NCBI GenBank assembly: GCA_039545295.1
Contig: BCIK01000013.1
Span: 496,001 to 560,000, forward strand
DNA: 64,000 bases
Direction: 5' to 3'
Source of the DNA: Udeniomyces pyricola
Taxonomy: Eukaryota > Basidiomycota > Tremellomycetes > Cystofilobasidiales > Mrakiaceae
The position numbers were made by a program, and so were the translations under genes. The notes beneath the pieces were generated by a model that searched no databases, had not been told where the DNA came from, and was given only the letters and a program-made list of their open reading frames with translations. This document shows, piece by piece, positions 26,242 to 36,190 of the stretch (position 1 is the stretch's first letter; the number at the start of each line of letters is the position of its first letter).

Positions 26242-28902
26242 CGGAGTTTGGTAGGAGAGAAGGAAGGCAGAAAACATAAGTAGCTCATCTTTATCTAATC
26301 TCGTCTTCTTTTCTCTTCCTCACCTGCATCGCCCGTTCTGTCCACGCTACTCCTTCGTTCCATAATGACACGATCCAAAAATGGCTGGTATCAGCTACGA
26401 TCCGCTGGCTCACTGGATCTGGTCCTCGAACGGGTGGGCGTACAAATGGGGTGTTCTCGATTACGCTGGTGGAGTCCCGATCGAGATCGCTTCGGGCACG
26501 GCCGGCTTGGCGTACTCGTACTTTATCGGACATAGGAAAGGATACGGAAGACAAGGTCTGTATGTGGAATTATCGAAGGAAGAAGAGAGAGACATTTGAA
26601 TGTGTTGGCTCCATGTTGGTGGGACCTTCATGTCGTCTTTGTTCTGACATCATCTCAATCTTTGCATCTTCTCTCTCGCTTCCTCTCCCCCCCTCCCCCC
26701 CCCCTCCCTCCCAATGATCATGTTTCTTCTCGCCCGATTTTGCGTATGTGTTGGTATACGTGTGTGTATGGCTGCACAGAAACCTTGTTCAAGCCGCATA
26801 ACATCTCGCATGTCGTTCTTGGTACGGTCCTTCTTTGGGTCGGTTGGCTTGGATTCAAGTGAGTCTGGTTGCTTGATTGCAGTGTTCTCTCATGGCTTTT
26901 GCATAGGAGAGCCTAGGTTATCGGCCGCAGTCTCTTGTGAACCTTCCCTCTCTGTACATCTCTAACTCTTATTTCTCTTTCCCTCCTTTTTTTCCTTGCT
27001 TTCTTTCTCCTCAACCATGACCGCGTTCTCGCTTCTGTTATATCAGCGGTGGTTCCACGTTCGCTGCTAACCTCCGAGCGGCCATGGCGATTTACACGAC
27101 GAACCTCGCTGGGTCCATGGGTGGCATCGCGTGGATGATTCTCGACTTCCGTCTCGAACGCAAGTGGTCCGTCATTGGGTTCTGTACTGGTGCAATCTGT
27201 GGTCTCGTCGCTATCACGCCCGCTGCGGGCTTCGTCGGCGCTCCGGCGGCTATCTTGATCGGCGTCGCGGCTAGCGCATGCTCGAATGCAGCGACGAGGC
27301 TGAAGAACGTCATGAGGGTCGATGGTGAGTGGTTTGTTGATGCTTTGAGTTGCTCTTGAATGGTTTCCTACCTTTGATCTTTCAAATCATGTATTGATCC
27401 ATTCTGTGTCTCGCATTGCCATCCTGTCTCATTTTCTTCCTTCTATCATAACGAATCTATATACATATATATAAACAGACCCCCTTGATATCTTTGCGTG
27501 TCACGCTCTGTCCGGTGTCGTTGGAACTCTCCTCACGGGTATCTTTGCTCAGGCTTCCGTCGCGAACAATGATGTACGTTCGGTCGTTTCCAACTCACTT
27601 CGAATGTACCCTGTCTTTTTCTTCTCTTATTGAACCTCCTTCGTTTTCTCTTTTCATCTTTATCAGGCCTACGCTGCGATCCCTGGTGGATGGCTCGACG
27701 GCAACTTCCGGCAACTCGGACTCCAAGTCGTTTGGGTCCTCGTCGGCCTCATTTGGACGTTTGTCGTGACGTACCTCATTATGTTTGTGAGTCTTCTGTG
27801 CGAGTGTCTTATCCTCTGTTTGATGGCGATGGTGGAGGTAGATAGGGAGACCCATCGAAGAGAGAGAGGCGAAGGAAGGGAGGAACGAAAGGGGCGGAAA
27901 GGATTGTCAGAGATAGATCTATGTGACGAGCGAGATACAAGTTGTTGATAGTTGGTGTTGCTGTCCTTCTCTATTCCCCTTCCTTCTCTGTTTGATCTAT
28001 AGGTCATCAATTTGGTCCCTGGTCTTCACTTCCGAGCGACCGAGGAGGCAGAGATCCTCGGTATGGATGAGGTTGAGCACTCCGAGGTCAGTTTGCGTTT
28101 ATCATCTCGAGTTTTTTCTTTCCTTTCGCGCCTCCGAAGAACAAATCATCGATTGGCGGACACGAGAAGGGGAGCTTGGAATAGTCTGGACGTCTGAAAC
28201 TGACTTGATACCCCTTCACCGTCCCCCCCCCCCTCCTTTCCCCNCCCCTACCACACCTGCCTTTCCCGTCGTTTTCGGGTTCACTTGTTCGTCTGTAGTA
28301 CGCCAACGATTACGTCTTCCACCGACGTGAGGCCGAATCGACGTTTTCCCCTCGCGACGGTGGTGACAGTCATGATGGCGCCGCCCCGCTGCGGGCTTCG
28401 CGTGGCCAGGCCGAGAGCGAGATGGACGTCGAGAAAGGTCGAGGTCGAACTGCGGCCGAGGCGCACGTCAAGACGTGGAGTCGCGAAGGAAGCGGAAGCG
28501 AACCCGAGCAAGAAGATCATGTCGGTCGAGGAGGAGGAGGGAACGTTATTCCGGGCGTCATTGGAAATGGTGGAAGCCCGGCAGAGAATCGGTTGAGGAG
28601 TAGGAGTAGGGGAAGTAGGAGAGTTCAGATTGAAGATGGTCATCGCCACAAGGTACGCCCCGCACGCATACGTTCTTGAGATTGTCCTTTAGACGCCTTC
28701 CTCCTTTTGCATTCAAGCAACCATCAATCAATCTCTGACACTTCTGACTCCTTTTCTTCTTTCTCTCTTTCCTTCTTTCTCTTGCTTTTTCAACCCTGTT
28801 TCCTTGGGTTTGGGCAAACCTTCCCAGGAGGATATTGAGCTCAACAGTTATCCCAACGGACGGTCTTCCTCGGAACTCCAACCACCCCTTCGACATGTCT
28901 AA
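23553..28902 (+). CDS. Ammonium transporter (Mep/Amt family), 18 exons
   Basis: Plasma-membrane ammonium permease. Eighteen exons join in phase to about 585 aa: 23553-23566, 23936-23981, 24222-24291, 24658-24683, 24827-24834, 25107-25120, 25268-25324, 25416-25512, 25731-25788, 25969-26090, 26395-26555, 26780-26858, 27047-27324, 27479-27573, 27667-27786, 28003-28086, 28299-28652 and 28828-28902. The reading includes SALVWLMIPGLGYLYSGL, RRKNALSLL, FQWMFWGYSLTFS, and the conserved pore histidines in YDPLAHW (about His177) and ACHALSG (about His352). LVPGLHFR ends the membrane part. An unusually long charged cytosolic tail of about 150 residues follows. Exon 5 is only 8 nt and exon 6 is 14 nt. 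The 14-nt first exon is the least certain piece. The 35-N gap at 26174-26208 lies in an intron. Confidence 0.92.
26152..26240. repeat. Poly-G tract with 35-base assembly gap
   Basis: Inside intron 10 of the ammonium transporter. A G-rich run leads into Ns at 26174-26208 and then into an unbroken G run up to 26240. The true length is unknown, because the gap probably marks a homopolymer that could not be sequenced through. Confidence 0.9.
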
Positions 28903-29854
28903 ACCCTCCTCTCTCTCTCTCTCCCCCCCCCCCCCCACCTCTTCTCCCTGTAGTTTGCCCCAGCTCAATCCGCGGCTTTCTGGTTCATTCACACCAACAC
29001 CTCAACCTCCCTCTTCTTCGAACATTTCTTCTTCTTTTTCCTCTTCTGTTTTTTTTCTTTCTTTTTTTTTTTTTTGGCAATATGTATCTCGGATGATCTA
29101 TCTGAATTTCTTGACTTCTAAAAATCTCATGCCCCGCCCTGCCTACCTACCCACACCCTGCCCCCCCCCCCCTTTTTTTTCTCCAACACACCCTGATCTT
29201 CTCCCCCCCCCCCGGTTGATTACATCTCTCTCGGCCTTTCGACCCTGACCACTCACTCTCTTCCCCCTTGTCACAACCCAACCAAAACAAAAACAAAACA
29301 AACCAAAGAAAAGAAAAGAACATTTTGTAAAAGCGAAGGTGCCTTCTTATATACCAAATCTTTCCCCCACCTCTTTCCGTTAGTTCTTCCTTCTTTAAAA
29401 ACACACACAAACACACACATACACAAAAGAAATCCCGGCCGGTTGGGATAAAGCGTGCTGCCTAACGTATAAGCGTACATTGTACTCGCTTGGAAAAAAA
29501 GGGGGGGGGGAGGGAAAGGTTCTCAAAAGCATCTGTTTCTTGCTTTTTTTCTCTTTCTCTCTCTCTCTCTATTGGTTTTTTTCTTGACTCACCCTCTCAC
29601 CCCACATCCCTTCGAAAAGAAAACCAATAACTGTAATAAGAAAAAAAAATTAACATGCGAAACCCCTCCTCCCCCCCCCCCTTTGCCCCCTCCCCTCTCC
29701 ATCCCCTTAAAAAAGATTTCTCAACATAAACTTCTCTCCGATATCGTCCTCCCTCCCTTCTCCTCCCCTTTGTACTCTTATCTTTTCTTCTTCTTCTTCT
29801 TCTTTTTTGTCGTTGTTTTTTTTTTCCTCTTTTTTTGTTCTTTTTTGCGGCTTC

Positions 29855-29891
<37 letters not shown>

Positions 29892-30623
29892 GTACGTCGT
29901 GCGTGCCGACATCTTGTACTTTCCTCTTTCATGATTCTCAATACGACGGATGGACGCCATCGGAATCGAGTTGCGTCATATGTATATTGTATATATATAT
30001 ATATATATATATTTACACCCATTTAGGATTTTTTTCTGCATGCATGATCTGTCCCTGCTTCTCCCTCCCTCCCTTGCATTCGCTCAACGCGCGCGCTGGC
30101 TTGCTTTTTTTTTTTTCTTTGGACAAAGATTTTTTTTTTGGCTTTGGGTTAACCATGAATGGATTTTATTCGATTCGATCCGACGCGTGGGTTCAAAAAG
30201 CCAGCCAGCCACCAGCCCATCATGATTCCTTTCCTTCCCCTTCCCCCAACCTCAACCCATCGGATTCACTACTCGTAAAGTTGACGTAGCGTTAAGCGTC
30301 CCCCCCCCCCATCTCGTCTCAAAGACCTCGTTTGCTCGAATTGAGGACCGGGGGGGCCTTTCGCTCCTCATTCATTCATTCATTCATTCATTGAGAGAAA
30401 CCGAAAAACCAACTCGGATTGAAAAACAAGAATTCCCATGGTCATTTGAAAGAGAAAAAAAAAACGAAAGTCAAAGTGAAAAAAAAATGAAGAAGGAAAA
30501 AAAAAANAGAAAGGAAAGACAAAGAAAAAGAAAAAGAAGAAAAGAAAAGAAAAAATCCCAGGGTGGATGCCGGAGAAGGGTGTTTTTTTTTCTTCTCTTT
30601 TCTTTCTTCTTTTCTTCTTTTTT
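28903..30623. repeat. Low-complexity convergent intergenic region
   Basis: 1.7 kb between the convergent stops of the transporter and PCNA. It holds C runs (28921-28936, 29161-29172, 29206-29214), T runs, a run of 33 G at 29858-29890, a (TA)n tract at about 29990-30011, and a CATT/ATTC tetranucleotide repeat at about 30369-30392. The ORFs here are compositional artefacts. No gene is supported. It must contain both 3' UTRs. Confidence 0.6.
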
Positions 30624-33600
30624 TTACTCTTCTCCGATTTTGGGACTGTGGAATGTTTGGAGAGAAGAACGAAAGAGAGAGAGAGAGAGAGAAAAAAAAA
30701 AAAGAGAAGGTATTTCATGTGTGGTGTCAGTTTTATCCCTATACCAAACCCATCCCTCGATCTATCATCCTTCCAGGGGGGGAAGAAACGACCCGGCAAA
30801 GAACCAGAAGGATGTGTATATATATATGTGTGTGTGATGTTCATATGTGTGTGTGTACTCACGCCAAGTAATAATTAATGTACCCCGCCTCGAACTCAAA
30901 GCTCACCAACAACGGGACGTCATTGCTCAGATGCAACGAGACCCGGCTCGAAAGCGGGGCGGATTTAGCGAAATTGAGGAGGTATTTGAGGGAAAAAGTG
31001 AGGGTGACGGATTGTTGAAGGACGATGGCGACGGCGAGATCGTCTTCTTCGGAAGCGTCGGATTTCTTGGACTACGAGAAAGAGAAAAGAAGGAGGGGGG
31101 GGGAGGGGGGGGGGNGGGGGAAGGGAAGGGAGAGAGGTTAGGGTTGTTGAGACGATACGATGGGAAGCGGATGGGAACAGACAAGAACGAAATCAAGAAT
31201 ATAGAAGCAGAAAACAACGATGGCAAGAAAAAGAGATTGGGATCCCCAATGAATTTTTTTTTGGGGGGGAGGGGGAAGGGGACATCTATGTGCATGGGTT
31301 GATGATACACATGTGCAACTCGATAGCCTCACGTCTCGTTTTTTTTTTCTTCTTCTTTTTTTTTGCGTGTTTTGGAGCTCACCTTTTTCTTAGTAGCGCC
31401 ATCGTCTTTGGTCGCTTTACGCTTCTTGCTCTTGGGAGCTTCGCCCTCCTCATCCTCTTCTTCTGCACGATTGACACACACACACACAATCGAACCCAGA
31501 CGAAGAAAAAAGAAACAAAGGATAGAAAAGAAAGCGAAAACCCCGGAAAGAGTTAGCGTGAGGTTTCTTGTTCCTTCCTTGTTCGAAGATTGGCGAGCAT
31601 GCGTGTCTCTCCAACCTCTTCCCCCTCCCTTCTCCCATCCCCTCCCGCCCGCCCCCGCGGATTTGTGGAGTTCTAGTCGTCTCGGCTCCAGTGGCTTGAC
31701 AGAGAGAACAGGAAAAAGAGCCGTCTTTTCCAAGTCGGGCCAGAAAAGAGGCATCCCCCCCCCCCACCAAGAAAAAAAAAAGGAGACGAAACAACTCACC
31801 AACTTCCTCCTCACCTTCCTCTTCCTCTTCCTCCTCCTCCACTTCTTCCTCTCCATCATCGTCCTCCTTCTTCACCTTTTCCTTTTTCACTTTAACCCCC
31901 TTCTTCTTACCTTCTCCTTCCCCATCTTCCTCCGGATCCTCACTCTTCACCTTCTTCTTCCTTCCACCCCCACTGACCGCGCCCGAAACCGCGTTCAAAA
32001 ACACGTTCGCCGTTCCAATCTCGCCATCGGCCGCGAACCTGACGCCGTCCTTGGTAACTTCGATCCGGACGGATTCCCCCAACGTCGTCAGGTCCCGACA
32101 GATCTTTTGGAATTCGGCAGACGACATGGAGACCGTCGCATCGTAAGACGTATCGGGAATCCCAAGGTGTTCTTGGTCAATGTCCATCAGTTTGATTTCG
32201 TATTCCTGTGAAAAACGGGTTGTCGAAAGAAAAGAAAAGAAAAAAAAGAAGGGAGACGACGTTTGTAGGAGATCAGGATCTGCATGATCAAAATGGAAAA
32301 AAGGGGAGATCTAAAGGAGAGGGAGAGAAAAAAGAGAGAGAAGATAACACAAATGACAAGAAGCCAGGACCAGACCCAGAAAAAAAACGGAGGGGAAAAG
32401 AAAGGGGGGGGGAGAAGGGAGGAGGAAGTAGAACGTACTCCAACTCGGTCCGAATCTGATTCATCGCCCATCACAAACCGCCACGAAATCAGGTCAGATC
32501 GGACCGCGCGCGCGAACCCAAAGAAAGAAAGAAGAATCCCAAAGCGTCAACATCTCGATCGATATCCAAAGAGATGGAAACCCCTGGGGGAGTGGGGCGG
32601 GGGAAAGAGAACTGACTGTGAGACTCAAAGATGAGACCCAAGCTGTCGGCGTCATCGGAGGCTTTGAGGGTGACAATGTCGTTGTCCTTGGCGCACTTGA
32701 GGACTTTGGTCAATGAAGTCAACTACGAAAAAATCCCCACGAACATACACACATCCACACGAAGACAGAGAGAAATGAATGAGATTGGGGGGGGAGAGAG
32801 AGAGAGACAGGATCAGAGATGTGTGAGCAAGGATGCCAGGCAGGTGACGAAAGAGAAAGGAAGATTGAGAAGAAAAGGAAAGCAGGAAGGTGTACTACGG
32901 ACGTTGATACCGAGAGGCATGTTTCGATCGCATCGGTAGTTTTGGAACGCGCCGGTTTCGAGCATGACGTTGACGAGGGCGACGTGGGAGTTGTCCATGG
33001 CTTGGAGTGACTGTGATAGACGACAAGGGTGAATGAGGAAAGAAAGAAACCAAGAGGGAGAAGAGGGCAAACGTTAGAAGTTGAGTGAGTGGTGAGATAT
33101 GCCAGTCGGCGCGTGATGAAGGTCGGGAAGGAGGTGAGAGTAGGTGTGGTGGTGGAAGGGAGGGTAAGAGGAGGAGGAAGATGAAGTGATTTTTCATCAT
33201 CATCGTCATCATGACGCGATGGGACAGGAAGGATGTTGAGAGTCGAAAGGGGAAGGAAGGGAGGGTCGCGAGCAACAAAGGCGCGCGACGCGTAGGGCTC
33301 AAAGTCGAGGCGAGGCGAGGCGAGGAGAGAAGAGGACGGAAGGAGGGCGAAAAGAGAGAAGAGAGAGAGAGAGAGAGAGAGCGCGAGAGCAAGGGCGAGA
33401 GAGAACGTGGCGCGACAGGCGAGGGCGAGATCCAACGTACGATACCCTCATCATTGCACTCAAAGTTGGCATCGGTGACGAGCTCTTTAACGGCTGTGAT
33501 GGTGATGGTGGGAGATCAAGCAAGGGGGGCAAGAAGAAGGGAGCGAATGGGCAAGAGAGAGAGAAAGAGAGAGTGGATGAGTGAGTGGGTGGCAAAAGAG

Positions 33601-33740
33601 AGAGAAGAGAGGGAGATTGTGATGCAACATTGAGTCGTCCGTCAGTCGAGTCGAGTCGAGTCGAGTCGTGGGGGGGATGGATGCGTACCATCGAGGAGCT
33701 TCTTGAGGGTGGAGGCTTGGGCGAGACGAGCTTCGAGCAT
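30624..33740 (-). CDS. pcna: Proliferating cell nuclear antigen (sliding clamp) with a long charged insertion
   Basis: DNA polymerase sliding clamp. Nine exons join exactly in phase to 350 aa: 33740-33689, 33493-33441, 33010-32903, 32722-32617, 32455-32439, 32205-31800, 31462-31383, 31071-30863 and 30645-30624. It opens [16 protein letters not shown] and continues [55 protein letters not shown] and KDGVRF. It closes with [25 protein letters not shown] and, from a 22-nt last exon, PKIGEE. Human PCNA has 261 residues. The excess is a Lys-rich then Glu/Asp-rich block at about residues 188-283, in the loop of the second domain that follows the segment equivalent to GNIKL. Exon 5 is only 17 nt. 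If exon 8 is not spliced, it ends on a stop that overlaps a perfect donor. Confidence 0.96.
33646..33668. repeat. TCGAG pentanucleotide tandem repeat
   Basis: About four perfect copies of TCGAG plus a partial one, inside PCNA intron 1. A cyclically equivalent repeat occurs just after the septin stop (60762-60781). Confidence 0.85.
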
Positions 33741-34192
33741 GGTGAGTGTGAATGTGGAGTGTGGGTGATGAGTGTGAGTGATGAGTGTGAGTGTGAGTGT
33801 GAGTGTAAGTGATATATATCCAAGGGGGAATGTCAAAGAAGCAGAGGAAGAAGTCGGTCGATGTTGATCGATTCGATTCAAGACGAGACGCGATCATTCA
33901 TTCATTCATTCATTCATTTCGCTTCAGCTTCGGCTTCATCCTCATCCTCATCCAACGCGCCGCCGCCGCGATATACGTTGACTGTCAATATACATATATA
34001 TATATATATATATACATACATCGTCATCGACAGTACGTTGTTATAGTATCATTATATCTCCACATCACTCCAACATATCATCATCATCATCATCATTCCT
34101 TACCTTCTTCAATCAGTTCTTCCCCATCTCCCTCTCTGCCAATCCACAACCCATCCCTTAGTCTTCCTTCATCCCGTAATCCATCCCCAGCC
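33741..34192. promoter_or_regulatory. Bidirectional promoter region, PCNA / Kish
   Basis: 452 bases between divergent starts. It includes an alternating TGTGAG/GAGTG-type purine-pyrimidine stretch (33745-33810), an ATTC/CATT tetranucleotide repeat (about 33895-33918), a long TA dinucleotide tract (about 33990-34013) and an ATC repeat (34078-34096). The TA tract is the most likely TATA-like element. No MluI-type ACGCGT box, the usual G1/S signal, was seen in this stretch. Confidence 0.4.
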
Positions 34193-35162
34193 ATGGTGAG
34201 CTCCTCCTGCGCAACGCGTCCCTTCTTCTTCCCATCCCCATATCCGCACACTCACTAACCTCCCTCTTTCTTCCCCTTGCCCTTCCTAACCAGACGGCCA
34301 TCTTCAACTTCTCCTCCCTCCTCCTCTGCATCATCCTCTTCATCTGCACGTGTACCTACGCCCGTGCCACCGCCCCAGGTCTCGTCGATCGCAACAAGGA
34401 AGGGTTCGTTCCTGCTCCGTTTACTTACGCTTGTTCGGTCGTCCGTCATCTTGAACGAGCGAGCATCCATTTATCCATCCATCCATGCCAACGCCAATGG
34501 GCCCGCCTTTGGGCACAGGAGTTCGTCTAGCCGTCTTGAAATGATATCAAAGGGCTTCATGAGGAAGCACAAACACCAAACAACCGACAACACATGCCAA
34601 GCAAGGGAAAGGAGACGGTCCAAGCCGATCTTTCTTCCTCATCAACCCCCTTCTGTGTCGACCGACTCCACTCGTTTGGCCCAAACCTGTTTGGGATGGA
34701 TTCTCTGAGCCAGTGGTGACTGACTACTTGTCTTGAGCACGCAGCTAGCTAGCTGACTCTAACCCTCGTCTGGCCTTTCACCTCTACCTCTACCTCTCTC
34801 TTTCTCTCTCTCTCTCATCGTCTCTCGCTCTCTTCATCTAGCTTCTCGGGGCTCTTTTGGAAATGCTCGCGTATAGGTTAGTGTACCTTTGTGCTTAAAT
34901 TCTTTCCCATGTTCCATCTAGCTTGGGCCTTGCTCTCTTTCTTGCTTTCCCTTTGCTCGCTCTTTCGTTGCCTCCCGAACCCAAGCCTGACTGCGTCACG
35001 AAACTAACGCAAACCATCTCATTCAACCCCTCTTCCCATCTTTGACGCTTTGTACCCTTTTCTTTGGGATGGATTGGATCGGATATGGTTTTAGGCGAGC
35101 GCTTATCGCCATATGTAAGCGTCGCATGCATGGTGATGGGTGTGACGATTCTGCTGCGATGA
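34193..35162 (+). CDS. Kish (TMEM167) small Golgi membrane protein
   Basis: A 71-residue member of the Kish/TMEM167 family, small two-helix proteins of the early secretory pathway. Four exons: 34193-34195 (only the start codon), 34294-34403, 34842-34876 and 35095-35162. The spliced protein begins with TAIFNFSSLLLC after the Met, then ICTCTYARATAPGLVDRN, then SGLFWKC, RIGERLSPYVSVAC and VMGVTILLR. This closely parallels the animal proteins in order and length. Residue 1 comes from an exon that contributes nothing but ATG, which is why no ordinary ORF shows the gene. It shares a promoter region with PCNA. Confidence 0.93.
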
Positions 35163-36190
35163 GGGCGGCTGTGATGTCGAGGGATGGATCGTTTCTGGAT
35201 GTGCATATATAACGTCGCCACCTCACGCATACAGATGACGTTGTTTTTCCAATGCTCTGTTTGTGGATGGATGGATGAGCGGAGGAATGGATGAGATCAA
35301 GGAAGGTCATGGTAATGTGTACTGGAAATGTGTGGTGATATTCGGGCGATGATGAACATTGAATGATCAAGACAAATGATCAAGATATGATGAACGATAT
35401 GAGAGAGGATCGATGATCGATCGAGAGGCGGCGAACAGGGCTGTGCTGCTGGCAAGGGGGATGACATGACATGGACATGGACATGACGGGATGACGCCTT
35501 TGGGATTTGGCATGTTGGGTGTGGCGATGATTGATGATTTGTGTGATATTCGTTTTGAATCATCGTCGACCCCATCCATCCGTCCATCCATCCATCCATC
35601 CCCCCCCCCATCCCCCCCCCCCCCCCCCCCCGGCTTCTGACTTGCCCATGTACGTTCCACCCCGACACGCTTCGACAACTTCTTCACACGCCCTTAAGAA
35701 TGTCCATTGACACCACCACCATTTTCTCATGGCTCACATACTCTTCTGCTTCCATCTCCAAATCACCTCTCCCCTTGACTCCCCTTCCTTTCGTTTCCCT
35801 CCTCCCCCTTGTCTCTTGCTATCTCGCTGCCCAATTTTCCGACGCGACTTCACTAAAACGCCTACTCTACCATCAAACATCCAATCTCGATCCGCGTCGG
35901 TTCTGGGAAACCCCGAATCCCCCGATGCTGCTGACGCCTCGCAATCTCGCTAACGCCTCTCGTGGGCTTGACTGCCTGCTCTCTCTCTCTCTCGACGACC
36001 AACTCCGCGTCGGCCGATCCGATCGATCTTGTCTTCTTTCTTCCCTCGAAACCTTCACCTAACTCATTCTTTACCCATACACTCTTACGGTTCTCTCAAT
36101 TCTCCTCCTCCTCCTCCTTACAGCCCTATCTCCATTCCCTTCAAGACCTTGTCTCAATCCACCAGAACTAATCTCACACTCACAGCATCC
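35163..36190. other. Intergenic region between Kish and Mim1-like gene
   Basis: About 1 kb without a supported gene. It holds a CATCCATC repeat and C runs at 35575-35632. The 35.7-36.1 kb part is pyrimidine-rich and probably includes the promoter and 5' UTR of the next gene. The ORF starting at 35700 has no recognisable motif. Confidence 0.4.

Noticed and set aside
31363..32211. 282-codon plus-strand ORF
   Set aside because: Antisense to PCNA exons 6 and 7 and low in complexity because it mirrors the acidic insert.
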